Shown here: positions 1 through 11,999 of the stretch, one piece after another
How the letters are laid out: each line of letters begins with the position of its first letter
How positions within the stretch are numbered: position 1 is the first letter of the stretch
NCBI RefSeq assembly: GCF_021155765.1
Contig: NC_060117.1
Span: 6,166,001 to 6,230,000 of the forward strand
Source: Diprion similis
Taxonomy: Eukaryota > Arthropoda > Insecta > Hymenoptera > Diprionidae
Direction of reading: 5' to 3'
Length of the DNA stretch: 64,000 nucleotides
Program-made: the position numbers and the translations under genes
The notes under the pieces: model-generated
The model's input: the letters and a program-made list of their open reading frames with translations, nothing else
Told to the model about the DNA's origin: nothing
Database searches by the model: none

Positions 1-3000
1 CTAACTTCAGCAGCCTAACTATTACGACATTAAAAAGTAACTAATTATTATCGCGATTTATGTCATGCTTGACTGTTTTACGTAAACTTAGGCTCTACGA
101 ATAGTAGTAGTAAAAAAAAAAAAAAAAAATCTTTATCACGAATTTAATCACCGTCGTTATGCACCAACGATGACTAACTGAAATTAATTATTTTGATTTT
201 CCTTTCACCAATTCACGTGGTACTTAGTCCAGTTTAATCTTAAAATCAATCGGACGGAATTTCCTATCTGCGTGCGTGCGTGCGTGCACGTTTTTTCACC
301 GTGACACACGATTTCTTCCAGCTTCCAACGATCGTTTCAATGTCGATGTATGTACATACATATATATATATATATATATACAATATGCGGTTTCGGGATT
401 GAATAATTTAATAATACAAATTTACCGACACAATCCACCGTGTGTGTGTGTGTTTTTTTCTTTATTTCTTTATAATATTCTCATAACATTCATTTATCTC
501 ATGAACCAGAAACGGTATTGTTTGTCCAAGTCGCGGGCGGAAATCGCTCGATGGTCAAGCAACGGATGTATAATCATAAGTTATGGGTAAATGACGAATA
601 AAAGCCACGAGAAACGGACTCGCAATAGTATCCTATATACAGACATACACAATACAGGTACATACGGATGTATGTATATACATAAGTCGCCTCGTCGTGA
701 AACCATGAAGTAACAACATTTCTAGATTAGGCTCTGCGCTCCAAATATACAAATTATCTTTACCCACGTATATGTATTATAATGTTCATGATGCATAAAA
801 TATACTAACAGTGACTCATATCATATATTGTAATATATATGTATATATATATGTATACATATAAAGAGCTCAGCGGAACGATATCGTTTCGTATAATATT
901 TAAATTTGGAAAAACTGCTATAGATATTAGTTTGTTATAGAGTTGGAAACGGAAACACGCGGGGATGTTATATATATATATATATATATATGAATGCATG
1001 TATGTATAAGTGACGATACACGTGCAGAAATGTACGGGCAGTATATCACTGAAATCACACTGTTGGCAAAATCCTTTCTTTCGGCATGGCTGGCCAAATA
1101 TGTACTGTGACGTCACTGGCTAACTTGTGTGCGAGGAGGACGCCCACATCCACCACCTTGTGCTTGCTTGCTTCTTTTCGCGCGCTCACTTCTCTCTCTC
1201 TCTCTCTCTTTCTCTCTCTAATTTCGCGGTCATTTGCGAACCCTAAACACGACCCACGATATTGGAAAAATAATGAGGTGGGGATAAAAATAAAAAAAAA
1301 AAATAAAATAAAAAGAAGAAAAAAAAAACACGAGGAAAAAAATTAAATTCGATCCAAATCGTCACACGATTCTTATATATCGGGTGTACATATATGTAGG
1401 TATATAGAATGGTATATAGAATATAAAAAATATATATATATATATATCTGAATCAATGATAGTTAAACGGTTTTGGTTTGTTTTTTTTTTCCCCCTTTTA
1501 AATTGGGTAGTTCTTTTTTTTTTTTTTTTTTGTCACCACTTCTGAAACCTTATATTATTGGTACTCATATAATCAGTACTAATAGACTCTTGTTGTTTTT
1601 GATTCTATTTTTATGATTCTCTGCTCTGCACGCATACTACTTCGTTAAACTATTCATTCGTTATATGTATATATATAACCTATCGCAATTACACTAATTC
1701 AACTGTTAGGCATGATGCATTGTAAAACAATATGAATATCAGATTAATTGGTTCTATTATTATCGGTTATATGATTCGGTAATTAATATGTATGTACTAG
1801 TATCGTGAAACTTTACGATTACGTATTGTTTGTAAACGAAAGAAAGTTTTCTTGGTACTCGTATAAATGATATAATTAAAAAGAAAAAAAACAGTAATAA
1901 TAATATAATTTCAAAGTTAATAACTTTGTTATTTGTTGTTGTTGTTGATGTTTCTTTATGAAATCAAGGATTTTTGTTAAATTTTAAATCAATGCACGCG
2001 CTATCGTTTGAAGAAAATTAAATTTGGTACAATGCGTTTCTATTTTTTTTTTTTTTTGTTCTTCATCTTACGAAATTACCTCAGAGTGCACGTCTGTGAG
2101 ACAACGAGTGTAAAACTATATATAATAAAATATAATATAAAACGTCACTGTAAAGCTGTCTTGTTGAAAAAAAAAAAAAAAAAAAAATATTCATTTTATC
2201 TTTGAGACGTTTTATTGTGTGACCCTGAAGCTGTATTGATTGATACCATTGAAGTAATCGTCGGGCGGGCTGTGCGTGTCTTGTATAAATTGATTCAGTG
2301 TGTTAGTGGATTTGAAACGGTTGGTGTAATGTCATTTTACAAGAAATCTTTTCATCGCGAGTATTTTTTTTTCTTTTATACTTATTTAAATAATATAGGT
2401 AAGGAGAAAATTATTCGCGTGAAACGTATATTTGATCTCCGGTCACGATTACGGTATGAATATTTAATCGCGTAATACGAACGGAACGGAATTCGAATTC
2501 ACTTTCGGCCCGAAGATGTTTTTGCGAGACAATTTGTTGATTGTGAACTTGAAAATAAAAAAGTTGAAATCGTGTCGAGATTTATTGCGCATCTCGGTCT
2601 CTCCTTCGGATGCAATTTTCTTCGGCTTGGCTTTTGATGATATCAGACGGATGCTTGAGAAAAATATTAAACTTGTCGTTCGGTCTTTTCAAGTCTTTAT
2701 TTGTTTTTTTTTTTTTTTTTGTTTTTTTTTTGTTTTTTTATTTCAGTTCACCGAAAGGATTTGGTAATCTTACAGAAACGTTTACCTTGATTCGACAAAA
2801 ACTCACAAAGCCTGCAAACTGTTTGTGCCGTTGAGCAAAAGTCGATTTATTTGAACTAACAAATCATTTTTTCATGCCTATGTATGTATGTATGTATATA
2901 TATATAAGACTATTTATGCACGCCATTGTAATTCTTGCCAATGGTGAAGCTGTTACAAATAGATATCGTTGTCAATGCTAACTGTTGTCAAAGGTCGTTG

Positions 3001-3271
3001 TGTTATAAGTATACGACGACGAACACCGGTGTCAAAATATAAGTTTTAACAGGTGTTAAAAAAAAATGAAAGAAAAGAAAAGAGAAGAAAAAAAAGCTTG
3101 ACAATGAATTGTAGCGCCACTTCTTTCGTAATACGAATAGTTGAACCCGTGATTGCATATCGTTCATGATGTGAAACAACAACAGCATCTCTTTCGTCCA
3201 ATGATTTCTTTGTCCGAACACTGCATTTTAGCAATAAAATTGATAATTATTGAATGTAAGGATTTTTTTTT
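1..3271. other. AT-rich intergenic DNA, no recognisable gene
   Basis: No spliceable coding exon was recognised here on either strand. Open frames are short and run through poly-T, poly-A or TA tracts. The stretch holds TA microsatellites near 360, 968 and 1432, a CT tract at 1190-1219, and many A/T homopolymers. A perfect CRE-type palindrome TGACGTCA lies at 1108-1115, followed by a more GC-rich stretch of about 80 bases that could be a promoter, but no downstream exon could be tied to it. Confidence 0.5.
1190..1219. repeat. (CT)n microsatellite
   Basis: Nearly uninterrupted CT dinucleotides, followed about 65 bases later by A-rich low-complexity sequence. Confidence 0.9.
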
Positions 3272-3279
3272 ATACACAT

Positions 3280-3877
3280 TAGGGTGGCGCAAAAAAAAAC
3301 CGACTATTTTTTTTTTCGAGTCTCGCGTGACAAAATGTTAGTTTTTCATGTTTTAAGAGCCCACTCCAAAGGACAGCTAAAATAAAATAATTTTTTTTAA
3401 GAGGTCGCTCCAAATTTTTTTAAATGTCAAAAATCGTTAAAAAATGAAATTAAAAAAATTATATTTTCAGTATTTTGTTTGATTTTTAATTCATGTCGTG
3501 GTGTGTTGTTATCGATTCTTTCTTACTGAATTAAAGAAAAAAAATTTACGAAATTTTAATATGAATATTAAAAGGTCGCTCGAAAAGATCTAGAGAAATG
3601 CACCAAAAAATGGAAAAAAAAATTATGAGCGACCTTTCAAAATTCAAATTTTGAACTGAAACTTTCTTCTTCTTCTTTATTTTTTTTTGTCCATGAAATT
3701 ATACCGTAACGAGAGAAAAAAAAATCGATTTTTGACGTTTCAAAAAGTGTGAAGCGACCTCTTAAAAATTTATTTTTGAACTGTCTATTGGAGTGGGCTC
3801 TTAAAACATCAAAAACTAACATTTTGTCAAACGAGACTCAAGAAAAAAAAAACAGTCTGTTTTTTTGCGCCACCCTA
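3280..3877. mobile_element. hAT-like foldback MITE, TAGGGTGGCGC family, copy 1
   Basis: The element starts TAGGGTGGCGCAAAA and ends with the reverse complement TTTTGCGCCACCCTA. The arms continue inward as imperfect inverted repeats, including GAGCCCACTCC on the left and GGAGTGGGCTC on the right. It is flanked by ATACACAT (3272-3279) and ATATACAT (3878-3885), matching at 7 of 8 bases, which fits an 8-bp target duplication. It has no transposase frame. Family knowledge: hAT elements make 8-bp duplications. The alternative reading is a TA-duplicating Tc1/mariner MITE. Confidence 0.75.
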
Positions 3878-4026
3878 ATATACATATGTATACATATATA
3901 TATTTTATCCATTATGTGATAACGGAATATGACAACGACGAAGAAAAAAACTTTTGTTCTAACATGAGATTATTTAATAATACATATGTTTGATGAAAGT
4001 TTTTTATTTCACCGTTAATTAATTAA

Positions 4027-4171
4027 CCCTTTGAATTCACGCTGCGAGGCTCAGCGTTCCACCTTTTTTGCAGCTTTTCATTCATTAAACTACTTTTTTC
4101 ATAACAACTGTCGGGTTTTTTGATCCACATGGTCGCTGAAATATTTCCGAGTCTAAAGAAAAATACAAAAT

Positions 4172-4206
<35 letters not shown>

Positions 4207-4450
4207 TTGAAAAAATAGCGCATGTAAACAAATGGTCGAAATTCGAATACCAATTCTTACACGAACTTGATACACACCAAAAAGTTTTACAGGTTATTTT
4301 CATAATTTTTCTTCTTGTTTTTCTTTGTCCGACATATTGGATCCGCGATTTTGAATTTTTGAATTTCGAGTTCAGATTCATAATCAGCGAGCCCATGCAT
4401 GAAAAATTTCAAGTCAATCACTCGTAACAAAAAATATATACATGAAAGGG
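4027..4450. mobile_element. piggyBac-like MITE flanked by TTAA
   Basis: TTAA (4023-4026) is followed by CCCTTTGAATTC; the right end reads TGAAAGGG followed by TTAA (4451-4454). TTAA duplications with CCC/GGG termini are the piggyBac signature. A short hairpin (CGCTG...CAGCG) lies just inside the left end and a TTTA microsatellite lies inside the element. At 424 bp with no transposase frame it would be non-autonomous. The terminal repeat is short, so the family assignment is moderate. Confidence 0.5.
4171..4209. repeat. (TTTA)n microsatellite
   Basis: About ten tandem TTTA units inside the piggyBac-like element. Confidence 0.9.
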
Positions 4451-4978
4451 TTAAAGGATATTTGTTGCAAACGAAAAAATCATTCGATCTTCGTTTTGAT
4501 GAATACCAATTTTTTCCGACTACCGATCATTTACGAAATCTGATCGATGCAGGTGGACCAAATTTTTTGGTTGGATGAAGTAGGCACCTCACGGTAATTT
4601 TTTGGAAAAAAAAAAACTAACGCAGAATGAAATTTTTTCTGTTACTTTCGAAACCGCGGTCTCGGCTACTAACAAAGCATTGCCCCTGTATTCAAATAGA
4701 CTTTTTGTAAATAAATATAGATTGAAAATGCTTGGCACACCTTTATGGGTCAATACTGAAACGTATATATGCTGGTCTCTCTTGGTAGGTATGTACACTC
4801 CTGCTCATTAATGACTCTAGAGTGAAACGAGCCACGTGTATGTATGTATCTACATACATTCTACCTCTCTCACGAGCATCGTTCACGTCGGCCAACTTCA
4901 CTCCAAGGATGTACAGTCAAGTAAAAAAATTGACAAAGCAAACAAGTGATTAGGACTCTAAAATTTGCAAATCGAGAC

Positions 4979-6198
4979 CGTGGTGTGAGTATATATGGTG
5001 TGCCTAGAACTCCTACGACACGCCCCTTTCTTCGAGGTTAAAGCCTTTAAGTGAGATGTGTACCAACTGTCTAAAGAAATCCCTATATTGTTAGGGAATT
5101 ATTTTTCCGGCGAACGCTATCCTGCTTGGTAATGCCACCTTGTGTAGTTGTCGTGTGAGTTATTTAAAGTCCCGCTAATTTTTTCCCCACGCAGATTCAA
5201 CGTCACAACAATTAATCACCACCGATCTAGGGTATTTTGACGTCGTTGGTACACATCTTACTTAAGTCCAGTCCACCGCGAGAGAGAAACTTTTTTGGAG
5301 AAAGAAGCTGCACTCTTAGGCACACCATGTATACTCACTAGGGTGTTTAAAAAAAAAAGACGAATTTTTTTTTTCTTATGGTGTCCAAAAATTGATAGTA
5401 TACCTAAGACCAAAAATTTTGGCGCCAATATGAGCTCTCAATATCAATAGTAAGGTTTGCCTCTATCTATTTCTTTATTTTCTATTTAAATAATACAGGA
5501 AATATTTTTTTTATTTTTAATTTTTATTACTTTAGAACGGTTCATCGTAACAACAATCTGAAAAAAGAGATTTGTAGGAAATTTCACGCTCTACAAAAAA
5601 CGTCTGAAGATCAAAGTTCCTCAGATCAACCGTTTCAAAGATATCAGCGATAAAAAATAACACTAATCAAAAATTTCAAATATTTTCCAATAAAACTAGA
5701 AAAAAATATCATATGCCATATTTATATTATTTTTTATGTAAAATTACCTTAATTCTGTTAACCTGAGACTGTAAACTAATATAATAATAATATAAATATG
5801 GCATATGATATTTTTTTCTAGTTTTATTGGAAAATATTTGAAATTTTTGATTAGTGTTATTTTTTATCGCTGATATCTTTGAAACGGTTGATCTGAGGAA
5901 CTTTGATCTTCAGATGTTTTTTGTAGAACGTGAAATTTCCTACAAATCTCTTTTTTCAGATTGTTGTTACGATGAACCGTTCCAAAGTAATAAAAATTCA
6001 AATATAAAGAAAAAAAATTTCCCGTGTTATTTAAATAGAAAATCAAGAAATAGATAGAGGCAAACCTTACTATTGATATTAAGAGCTCATATTGGCGCCA
6101 AAATTTTTGGTTTTAGGTATACTATCAATTTTTGGACACCATAAGAGAGAAAAAAAAAAATTCGTCTTTATTTGAAACACCCTAATACCCACACCACG
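4979..6198. mobile_element. CGTGGTG-family MITE, copy 1, split by a nested foldback
   Basis: The left end CGTGGTGTGAGTATATATGG mirrors the right end CACACCACG. The whole is bounded by a perfect 8-bp target duplication ATCGAGAC (4971-4978 and 6199-6206). The body (4979-5338) matches the uninterrupted copy at 34,553-34,918. The right terminal repeat is interrupted by the foldback at 5339-6184. No coding frame for a transposase is present. An 8-bp duplication is compatible with P or hAT superfamilies; the termini do not decide between them. Confidence 0.85.
5339..6184. mobile_element. Large foldback element nested in the CGTGGTG MITE
   Basis: The element starts TAGGGTGTTTAAAAAAAAAA and ends AAACACCCTA. 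The two arms, each roughly 390 bases, are near-perfect reverse complements around an AT-rich centre near 5725-5785; for example CATATGCCATATTTATATTA near 5711 is answered by its complement near 5790. Flanks ATACTCAC (5331-5338) and ATACCCAC (6185-6192) form an 8-bp duplication with one mismatch. Removing the element and one duplication restores the arrangement in the intact host copy. Open frames on opposite strands inside the arms are mirror images, not genes. The termini resemble the TAGGGTGGCGC family, suggesting a related hAT-type source. Confidence 0.85.
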
Positions 6199-6412
6199 AT
6201 CGAGACCATTAACGTCGCCATTGAATCTAATCTTGCAAAAAGAATCTCTCTACCCGATGGAAAAGGAAATGGCAAATTTTATGTCACGTATTGCAAAAAT
6301 TATATATAAACTATCGATTGCTGATCGTTCCAAAAGGTTCACCGATTTTTATTGTTCCGTTTTTGTTTTTCCAAAATGGTTCTTCATAATTATGACTGCG
6401 TATGAATTTTTC

Positions 6413-6574
6413 TAGGGTGTCTACCATTGTGGAAAATCCTTGAACTCAGTGGATTTTGTTTTCATCCTGGAAATTCTTTGAATTTTTGGTATCCTCGTTG
6501 AGTTTTGAAAAATTGTTGTTTATGTCTTTATTACGATTCAGGAAATTTGAAATTAAGGATTGATAGACATCCTG
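6413..6574. mobile_element. Possible small MITE remnant with TAGGGTGTCTA end
   Basis: TAGGGTGTCTACCA at 6413 is imperfectly mirrored by TGATAGACATCCTGA near 6561-6575. No target duplication was found, so this is only a tentative old element related to the other TAGGGTG-ended repeats. Confidence 0.25.
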
Positions 6575-7251
6575 ATTTTTGACAAATTACTTTGAAAAAA
6601 CATGGTATCGGTATAACTTATGTATGATCATTCCAAATTTTCGGGTTTCACATTTGTTTCAATTCAAAATCCTGCCATCGTTTATTTCGTTTTTGTTCAA
6701 ACTATACACTCGATAGACACTCGATGATATCGGCCCTGGGAGTGCATTGTACCTGCACCACATAGCACGTACTTCTATTTAATCTTGAGCCTGTCGTGTC
6801 TGCAGGGCGACCTGCAGACCAGCATGTAAATGTAAATACCGGTATGTGTGTACCCATGTACACACTATGCACTCATATATATATATATATATATATACCT
6901 ACCTGGTCAGGTAAATACATGCTAGCGCGCCTAGACGTGGTGGATGCCTAGTAGACTGAAAAGAAACGGAATATCCATTGTTGGAAACTCGCCCACGAAT
7001 TTAAACCCCACGCCTGCATGGTACAGTGTAAGTTCAGCCTTTGAGGCTTTGCTTAAATAGAGACGGAACCAGAAATCGAAATTCACTCTGTCCTCGGTGA
7101 TTCATGAGAACTATTTTATGGCGTTAGGAATATCCCGCGTCACGATACCAGGAGCGAGGCTCTCGCGAGGTCTTTTCTGTATATACTTATTATTATACAG
7201 TGTGTGTAGTAGTATGGATTAACGTTTAATGTACTCATGTTGGAGCACCGA

Positions 7252-7277
7252 CTATATATATATATATATATATATAT
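7252..7277. repeat. (TA)n microsatellite
   Basis: Uninterrupted TA dinucleotides. A similar tract lies at 6875-6897. Confidence 0.9.
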
Positions 7278-7405
7278 GTGTAAACGGCTGTAAACCTCGT
7301 CCACTCTTTGACTTTGTTCATGTGCAACCGCAGACCATTGGGCATAACCCTGATGGCTTTTGGAGTGCATCGGAATATCTCGGAACATCCAAATATCACT
7401 TTGTT

Positions 7406-7838
7406 ATACGCATACAAGTTGTTTCAGAGTAAACACCGCAGTATGTTGAGTTGCCTACTACTAAGGGGAAGAATTATCGGTAAAACAGACCTACCGACTC
7501 GTCATCACTTTAGTCGAGTTAAGTTATTATATATATTATTCACTATAACGTGACTGCGGAACTCGATCACTTAACGCTTCACAGCATAGGTTTGTTTACA
7601 ACGAAACAACTGCTTGGACAAATCCACATAAATTGACAACACGAGAAAGTTACAACTCAGTCGCGAGGACTTTAAACACGCTGCCTACCGATAACTCGGT
7701 ACTTCTGTTTTACCGATAAAAGGATGGGTTTTTATTACCGATAAATCGGTAGAACTGTTTTACCGATATTTCTTCCCCTCGGTGGTAGGCAACTCAACAT
7801 ACTGAGACGTTTATTTGGAAACACTCTGTATGCGCATA
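7406..7838. mobile_element. Foldback element with CAGTATGTTGAGTTGCC arms
   Basis: CAGTATGTTGAGTTGCCTAC at 7439 is mirrored by GTAGGCAACTCAACATACTG ending at 7804. The inverted similarity extends inward through GGGGAAGAA...TATCGGTAAAACAG, and outward with mismatches to ATACGCATACA (7406) and TGTATGCGCAT (ending 7838). The interior carries several copies of a TTACCGATAA-type motif. No target duplication and no transposase frame could be recognised. Confidence 0.65.
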
Positions 7839-7923
7839 ATTTGTAATGTATATGCAACTTACAAATTTTCAGACATCTTGAAAAAAGTGCGAGGAAACGA
7901 GTTTTTCAAACATTTTTCGTTAT

Positions 7924-8457
7924 CGTAACGTTACTAACTTCATTCTCATAGATATTTTCTAGAGTTCATTTGTTTTCAATGTTAAAGCTTTGGGAAGTTG
8001 AAGGGAAAAATAAACAAGTTCAATACAACAAGATGTGGACGTATAAGGAATCAACTGTTATCAACTATATTGATGACGTTTCAGGAAGTTGAAGTAGTTC
8101 GTACGATTCCGACACAGCAAAACAAAGTTTAATTAACATATAATTAAAATTTGTTTGTTTTTATTAATAAAGCTCAACAATGTTAAAATTTTAAAACAAT
8201 TATTTACTCCAACGGATTGAAATATATGATAAACGTAGAATTCATTCGTTTAAACCATTAATGCTCCACGAGGTTGAAGTTCGTTCAACTCTAACGTAAC
8301 GAAATATAGATCTAGGTGCATGTAGACAAAGAATTCATTTAATCCCACTAATGAAGTTTCGTCACAATGATGCTCAAAAGTTCGTACAACTCCAACGAAA
8401 CTGTATGTATAGAATTCATTTTTTTTTTTTTTTTTTTTTTTTCTCAATTTCAGGAAT
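7924..8457. other. Intergenic DNA with fragments of a GTTGAAG-ended repeat
   Basis: A terminal motif CGTAACGTTACTAACTTC near 7928 is the reverse complement of the end of the small element inside the first acyl-CoA-binding protein gene (24,521). GTTGAAG motifs recur near 8090 and 8270. These look like degraded pieces of that repeat family; no gene was recognised. Confidence 0.3.
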
Positions 8458-8969
8458 TAAAAAATGTCAAAAATCGTCGAAAAATGAAATTAAAAAAAAC
8501 TACATTTTCAGTATTTTGTTTGATTTTTAATTCATGTCGTGGTGTATTGTTATAGATTCTTTCTTACTGAATTGAAGAAAAAAAAAAATGTATGAAATTT
8601 TAATATGAATATTAAAAGATCGCTCGAAAAGATCTAAAGAAATGCACGAAAAAATTGAAAAAAAAAATTATGAGCGACCTTTCAAAATAAAAATTTTGAA
8701 CCGAAACTTCCGGAAACTTGTTTTTTTTTTTGTCTGTAAAATTATACCGTATGGAGAAAAAAAAAAATTACAAAAAAAAAAAAAAATCGATTTTTGACGA
8801 TTTCTGATGATTTAAAAAATGTGGAGCGACCTTTGAAATTTTTTTTTTTCAACTGTCCCTTGGAGTGGGCTCTCAAAACAACAAAAACTAACATTTTGTC
8901 ACACGAGATTCGAAAAAAAAAAAAAAAAAAAAAAATAGTCGTTTTTTTTTTTTTTTTTGCGCCACTCTA
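8458..8969. mobile_element. TAGGGTGGCGC-family foldback, copy 2, 5'-truncated
   Basis: This follows copy 1 (3280-3877) closely in the same orientation from the AAAATGTCAAAAATCG segment to the right end GCGCCACTCTA. The left roughly 140 bases, including the left terminal repeat, are missing and a poly-T tract sits at the break. The right flank is ATATACAT. It cannot be mobile with one end gone. Confidence 0.75.
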
Positions 8970-10787
8970 ATATACATGCATGTATTAATTTGAATGATCA
9001 TCCGTTAGAAGAAAACTTTATTAGGGATAGACCGGAACTTGGTGGTGCAATACGTTGAACGAATATAATCATACATATGCATAACATGTGTGTTACGACG
9101 TGCTCACGCATGAAAATTCGAACAGACGTTGACTGTGATGTTGAACGAAACGGTTATTTTTACATTTCATACATCTATTTGAATTCTAGCGCTGCGTAGG
9201 ATATAACCGATATAGCTTATTCAAGAAGAGCTTATTTTTATACAAGCACACACAGTTGAAAAGACTGATCAATCAATCAATATACGTAAAACTAAATTTG
9301 CCCGGAAGGTACACGTTACAGGACAGTTATATATATTTATAATATTTAAATCTTAGGTTGCGCAAAATTTCAATTTTTCATTAATAAATTGAACAGCCGA
9401 ATTTATTACTACGATTCGTTTAGTTTAAATTATTGCGATCAGATCTCATTTTATTCATTCGAAATTATGGAATTTCATATCGTATTTGAAATATAATAAT
9501 TTTCATTTTGGAGGTTCATAAAAATTTAGCCATTTAGTGAGGGAAGGAAATTTTTTTTTTTTTTTTTTTTTTTTTGTCATTCAACTTTCAGGCAATCGTC
9601 ACGAACAAAGCTCTGATTTCTTAAAAATTATACTTGTTAACGAATTATTACAATTATTCGCCTCACAATGAGCTGTGCTCGAGTGAAATATAAAATATTC
9701 AAAATCAGAACAAAATGGATGAATAATAATTCTTGTTTGTAAAACCATTTCTGGACTGGACACCCTTTTTCAGAAAGCATTTATATACACATGGTCAGAG
9801 AAATTTAAATCAAAGAAAACAAACTTCAAGTATAAATATTTCTCGTCAAGAACGCTGACATTGGCAGTGAAATTTTTATTTCATGCTTTTCGTGATCGTA
9901 ATCGTTTTCTACTCATTCGCTCATGAAATTAACAGACGTTCCATTGTAAGATGCGTTGGTAGATGGGCTGATTAACTAATTTTCAAGGTTGAGGTACTAA
10001 TTAACCCTGACTACTTAGTCAATGAAATTCACGACTTAGACCATGCGAGAGTTATTCAGTCGTTTATTGTCAATATTATTATCATTATTGTTGTTGTTGT
10101 TTTTGTTTAAAATTATCACATACCTATACGTCTTTAATTATTATTGTTCCTTACTTTGAAACATTTGTTTCTACAGTCTGTGCAATTTTCATAATTCTGA
10201 ATTAGTTTATCTGGCTCGCATTTCTCGTCAGGATTAGTTCATTCAAAATTTATAATATCGAAAAATTTAGGATCAAGATAGCGAGGAATGTAAAATTATT
10301 CTTCTACGCAAAAGCATCAGCTTAAATCCACTATTTTTTTTTTTTTTTTTTTTTAGTAGCGAAACGAACAATTTAGAGTCAAACGGTTAAAAAATTATTG
10401 CCATCTATTATTTACGCCATAATTATTATAATCTTCAATTTACTATCTTTATACGGTGTAAAATTATCTAATAAATATTTTATAATACTATTATTGCCTA
10501 ATATCTAAATACTCGTTTATACCGACTACGAAAATAGTTATAGTTTGAAAAAATTTTTGGTGAAAAGTAAAATAATAACTAATAGAAAATAAAAAATTTA
10601 CCATAATTAAACAATTATTTCAATATAAATATTTATATCGTAGTTTATACATACATTATATTATACAATATGGTAAATAAATATTTTCTATTACGTAAAT
10701 AATTAACTGACGCGTTACAGTTTCTGCTGACAAAATATTTTTTTCATTACTTCACCAACAAACAACCGTTAAAAACTTTTCTCTCTC

Positions 10788-10820
<33 letters not shown>

Positions 10821-10908
10821 GTCTAGGCACAGATTTATATTTATTGTCATTATTATTATTTTTATTATTATTATTATCGCTGTTTTTGTTAATGTTATTA
10901 ATTAAAGT

Positions 10909-10953
<45 letters not shown>

Positions 10954-11333
10954 CTCTCTCGTTGCGGTAGCTGTTGCTGATTTGTGCGGTATAAATATTT
11001 AATTGATATATAAATAAGATTAGAAAGAAAGGTCTAATAAACGATTAAAAGTGTGCGCCGTGCAGCAGTTTGGTGATAGTTCGTCGTGTGTAGCTAGCGA
11101 AGATTCCGGAGTGACCTCCACCTCCGCTTTTAAATCTATTCTGGAGATGGTTCTTGGCTAACTTTAGAATTTTCATTGGCCCAGGCTTTGACTTTAAGCG
11201 TTTCCCACTAGGAAATATGTCGCTGCAATTACATGTGTGTTATACATATATATATATACATATACATATACACATACACACGTGTAAATACTTTGTGCGA
11301 ATGGTGTGTAGGTATTATTATTATTATGTATAT
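8970..11333. other. AT-rich intergenic DNA
   Basis: No coding exon recognised. It holds poly-T runs near 9550 and 10335 and CT and TA microsatellites at 10,781-10,960. The block at about 11,050-11,220 is more GC-balanced and could be a 5' untranslated exon or promoter of the downstream DnaJ gene, but no convincing splice donor fixes it. Confidence 0.35.
10781..10820. repeat. (CT)n microsatellite
   Basis: CT dinucleotides with one CC interruption. A compound (TA)n(CT)n tract follows at 10,912-10,960. Confidence 0.9.
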
Positions 11334-11354
11334 TAGGGTGGCGCAAAAAAAAAA

Positions 11355-11404
<50 letters not shown>

Positions 11405-11999
11405 AGTCTCGTGTGACAAAATTTTAGTTTTTGATATTTTAAGAGCCTGCTCCAAAGGACAGTTCAAAAAAAAAAAAAAAAAATTTCAGAGGTCGCTCCA
11501 CATTTTTTAAAACGTCAGAAATCGTCAAAAATCGAACTTTAAAAAAAAAAAAAAAATTTCTCCCGTTACGGTATAATTTTATAGACAAAAAAAAAAGCCT
11601 CCAAAAGTTTCAGTTCGAAATTTGAATTTTGAAAGGTCGCTGATAATTTTTTTTTTTTTTCAATTTTTTCGTGCACTTCTTTAGATCTTTTCCTTATTAA
11701 GCGACCTTTTTAATATTCATATTAAAATTTCGTAAATTTTTTTCCTTCAATTCAGTAAGAAAGAATCGATAACAACACACCACGAAATAAATTGAAAATC
11801 AAACAAAATACTGAAAATATAATTTTTTTAATTTCATTTTTTGACGATTTTTGACATTTAAAAAAATTTGGAGCGACCTCTTAAAATTTTTTTTTTTTGA
11901 GCTGTCCTACGGAGTGGGCTCTTGAAACATCAAAAACTAACATTTTGTCACACGAGGGTCGAGAAAAAAAAAATTGTCGGTTTTTTTTGCGCCACCCTA
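11334..11999. mobile_element. TAGGGTGGCGC-family foldback, copy 3, opposite orientation
   Basis: Full-length copy with TAGGGTGGCGC and GCGCCACCCTA ends. It has a perfect 8-bp target duplication ATGTATAT (11,326-11,333 and 12,000-12,007), the best evidence for the family's duplication length. Its asymmetric interior (the AACAACACACCACGA segment) is reversed relative to copies 1 and 2, so it inserted in the opposite orientation. A long poly-T run near the left end makes it longer than copy 1. Confidence 0.85.

Noticed and set aside
276..1346. Open frames of 80-105 codons near the left end
   Set aside because: They run through TA, CT and poly-A/T tracts, giving YIYIYI, SLSLSL or KKKK runs, with no splice logic or recognisable motif.
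2215..2834. Consecutive open frames on the + strand that look less repetitive
   Set aside because: They lack recognisable domains, run into poly-T, and no acceptor/donor arrangement links them. Untranslated sequence of an upstream gene is possible but unsupported.
5854..6057. Overlapping 60-67 codon frames on both strands
   Set aside because: They lie within the arms of the foldback element, and the mirror symmetry creates similar frames in both arms.
11233..11427. Open frame ending in a long Phe run
   Set aside because: It is made of a TA-rich tract and the poly-T inside the foldback MITE.
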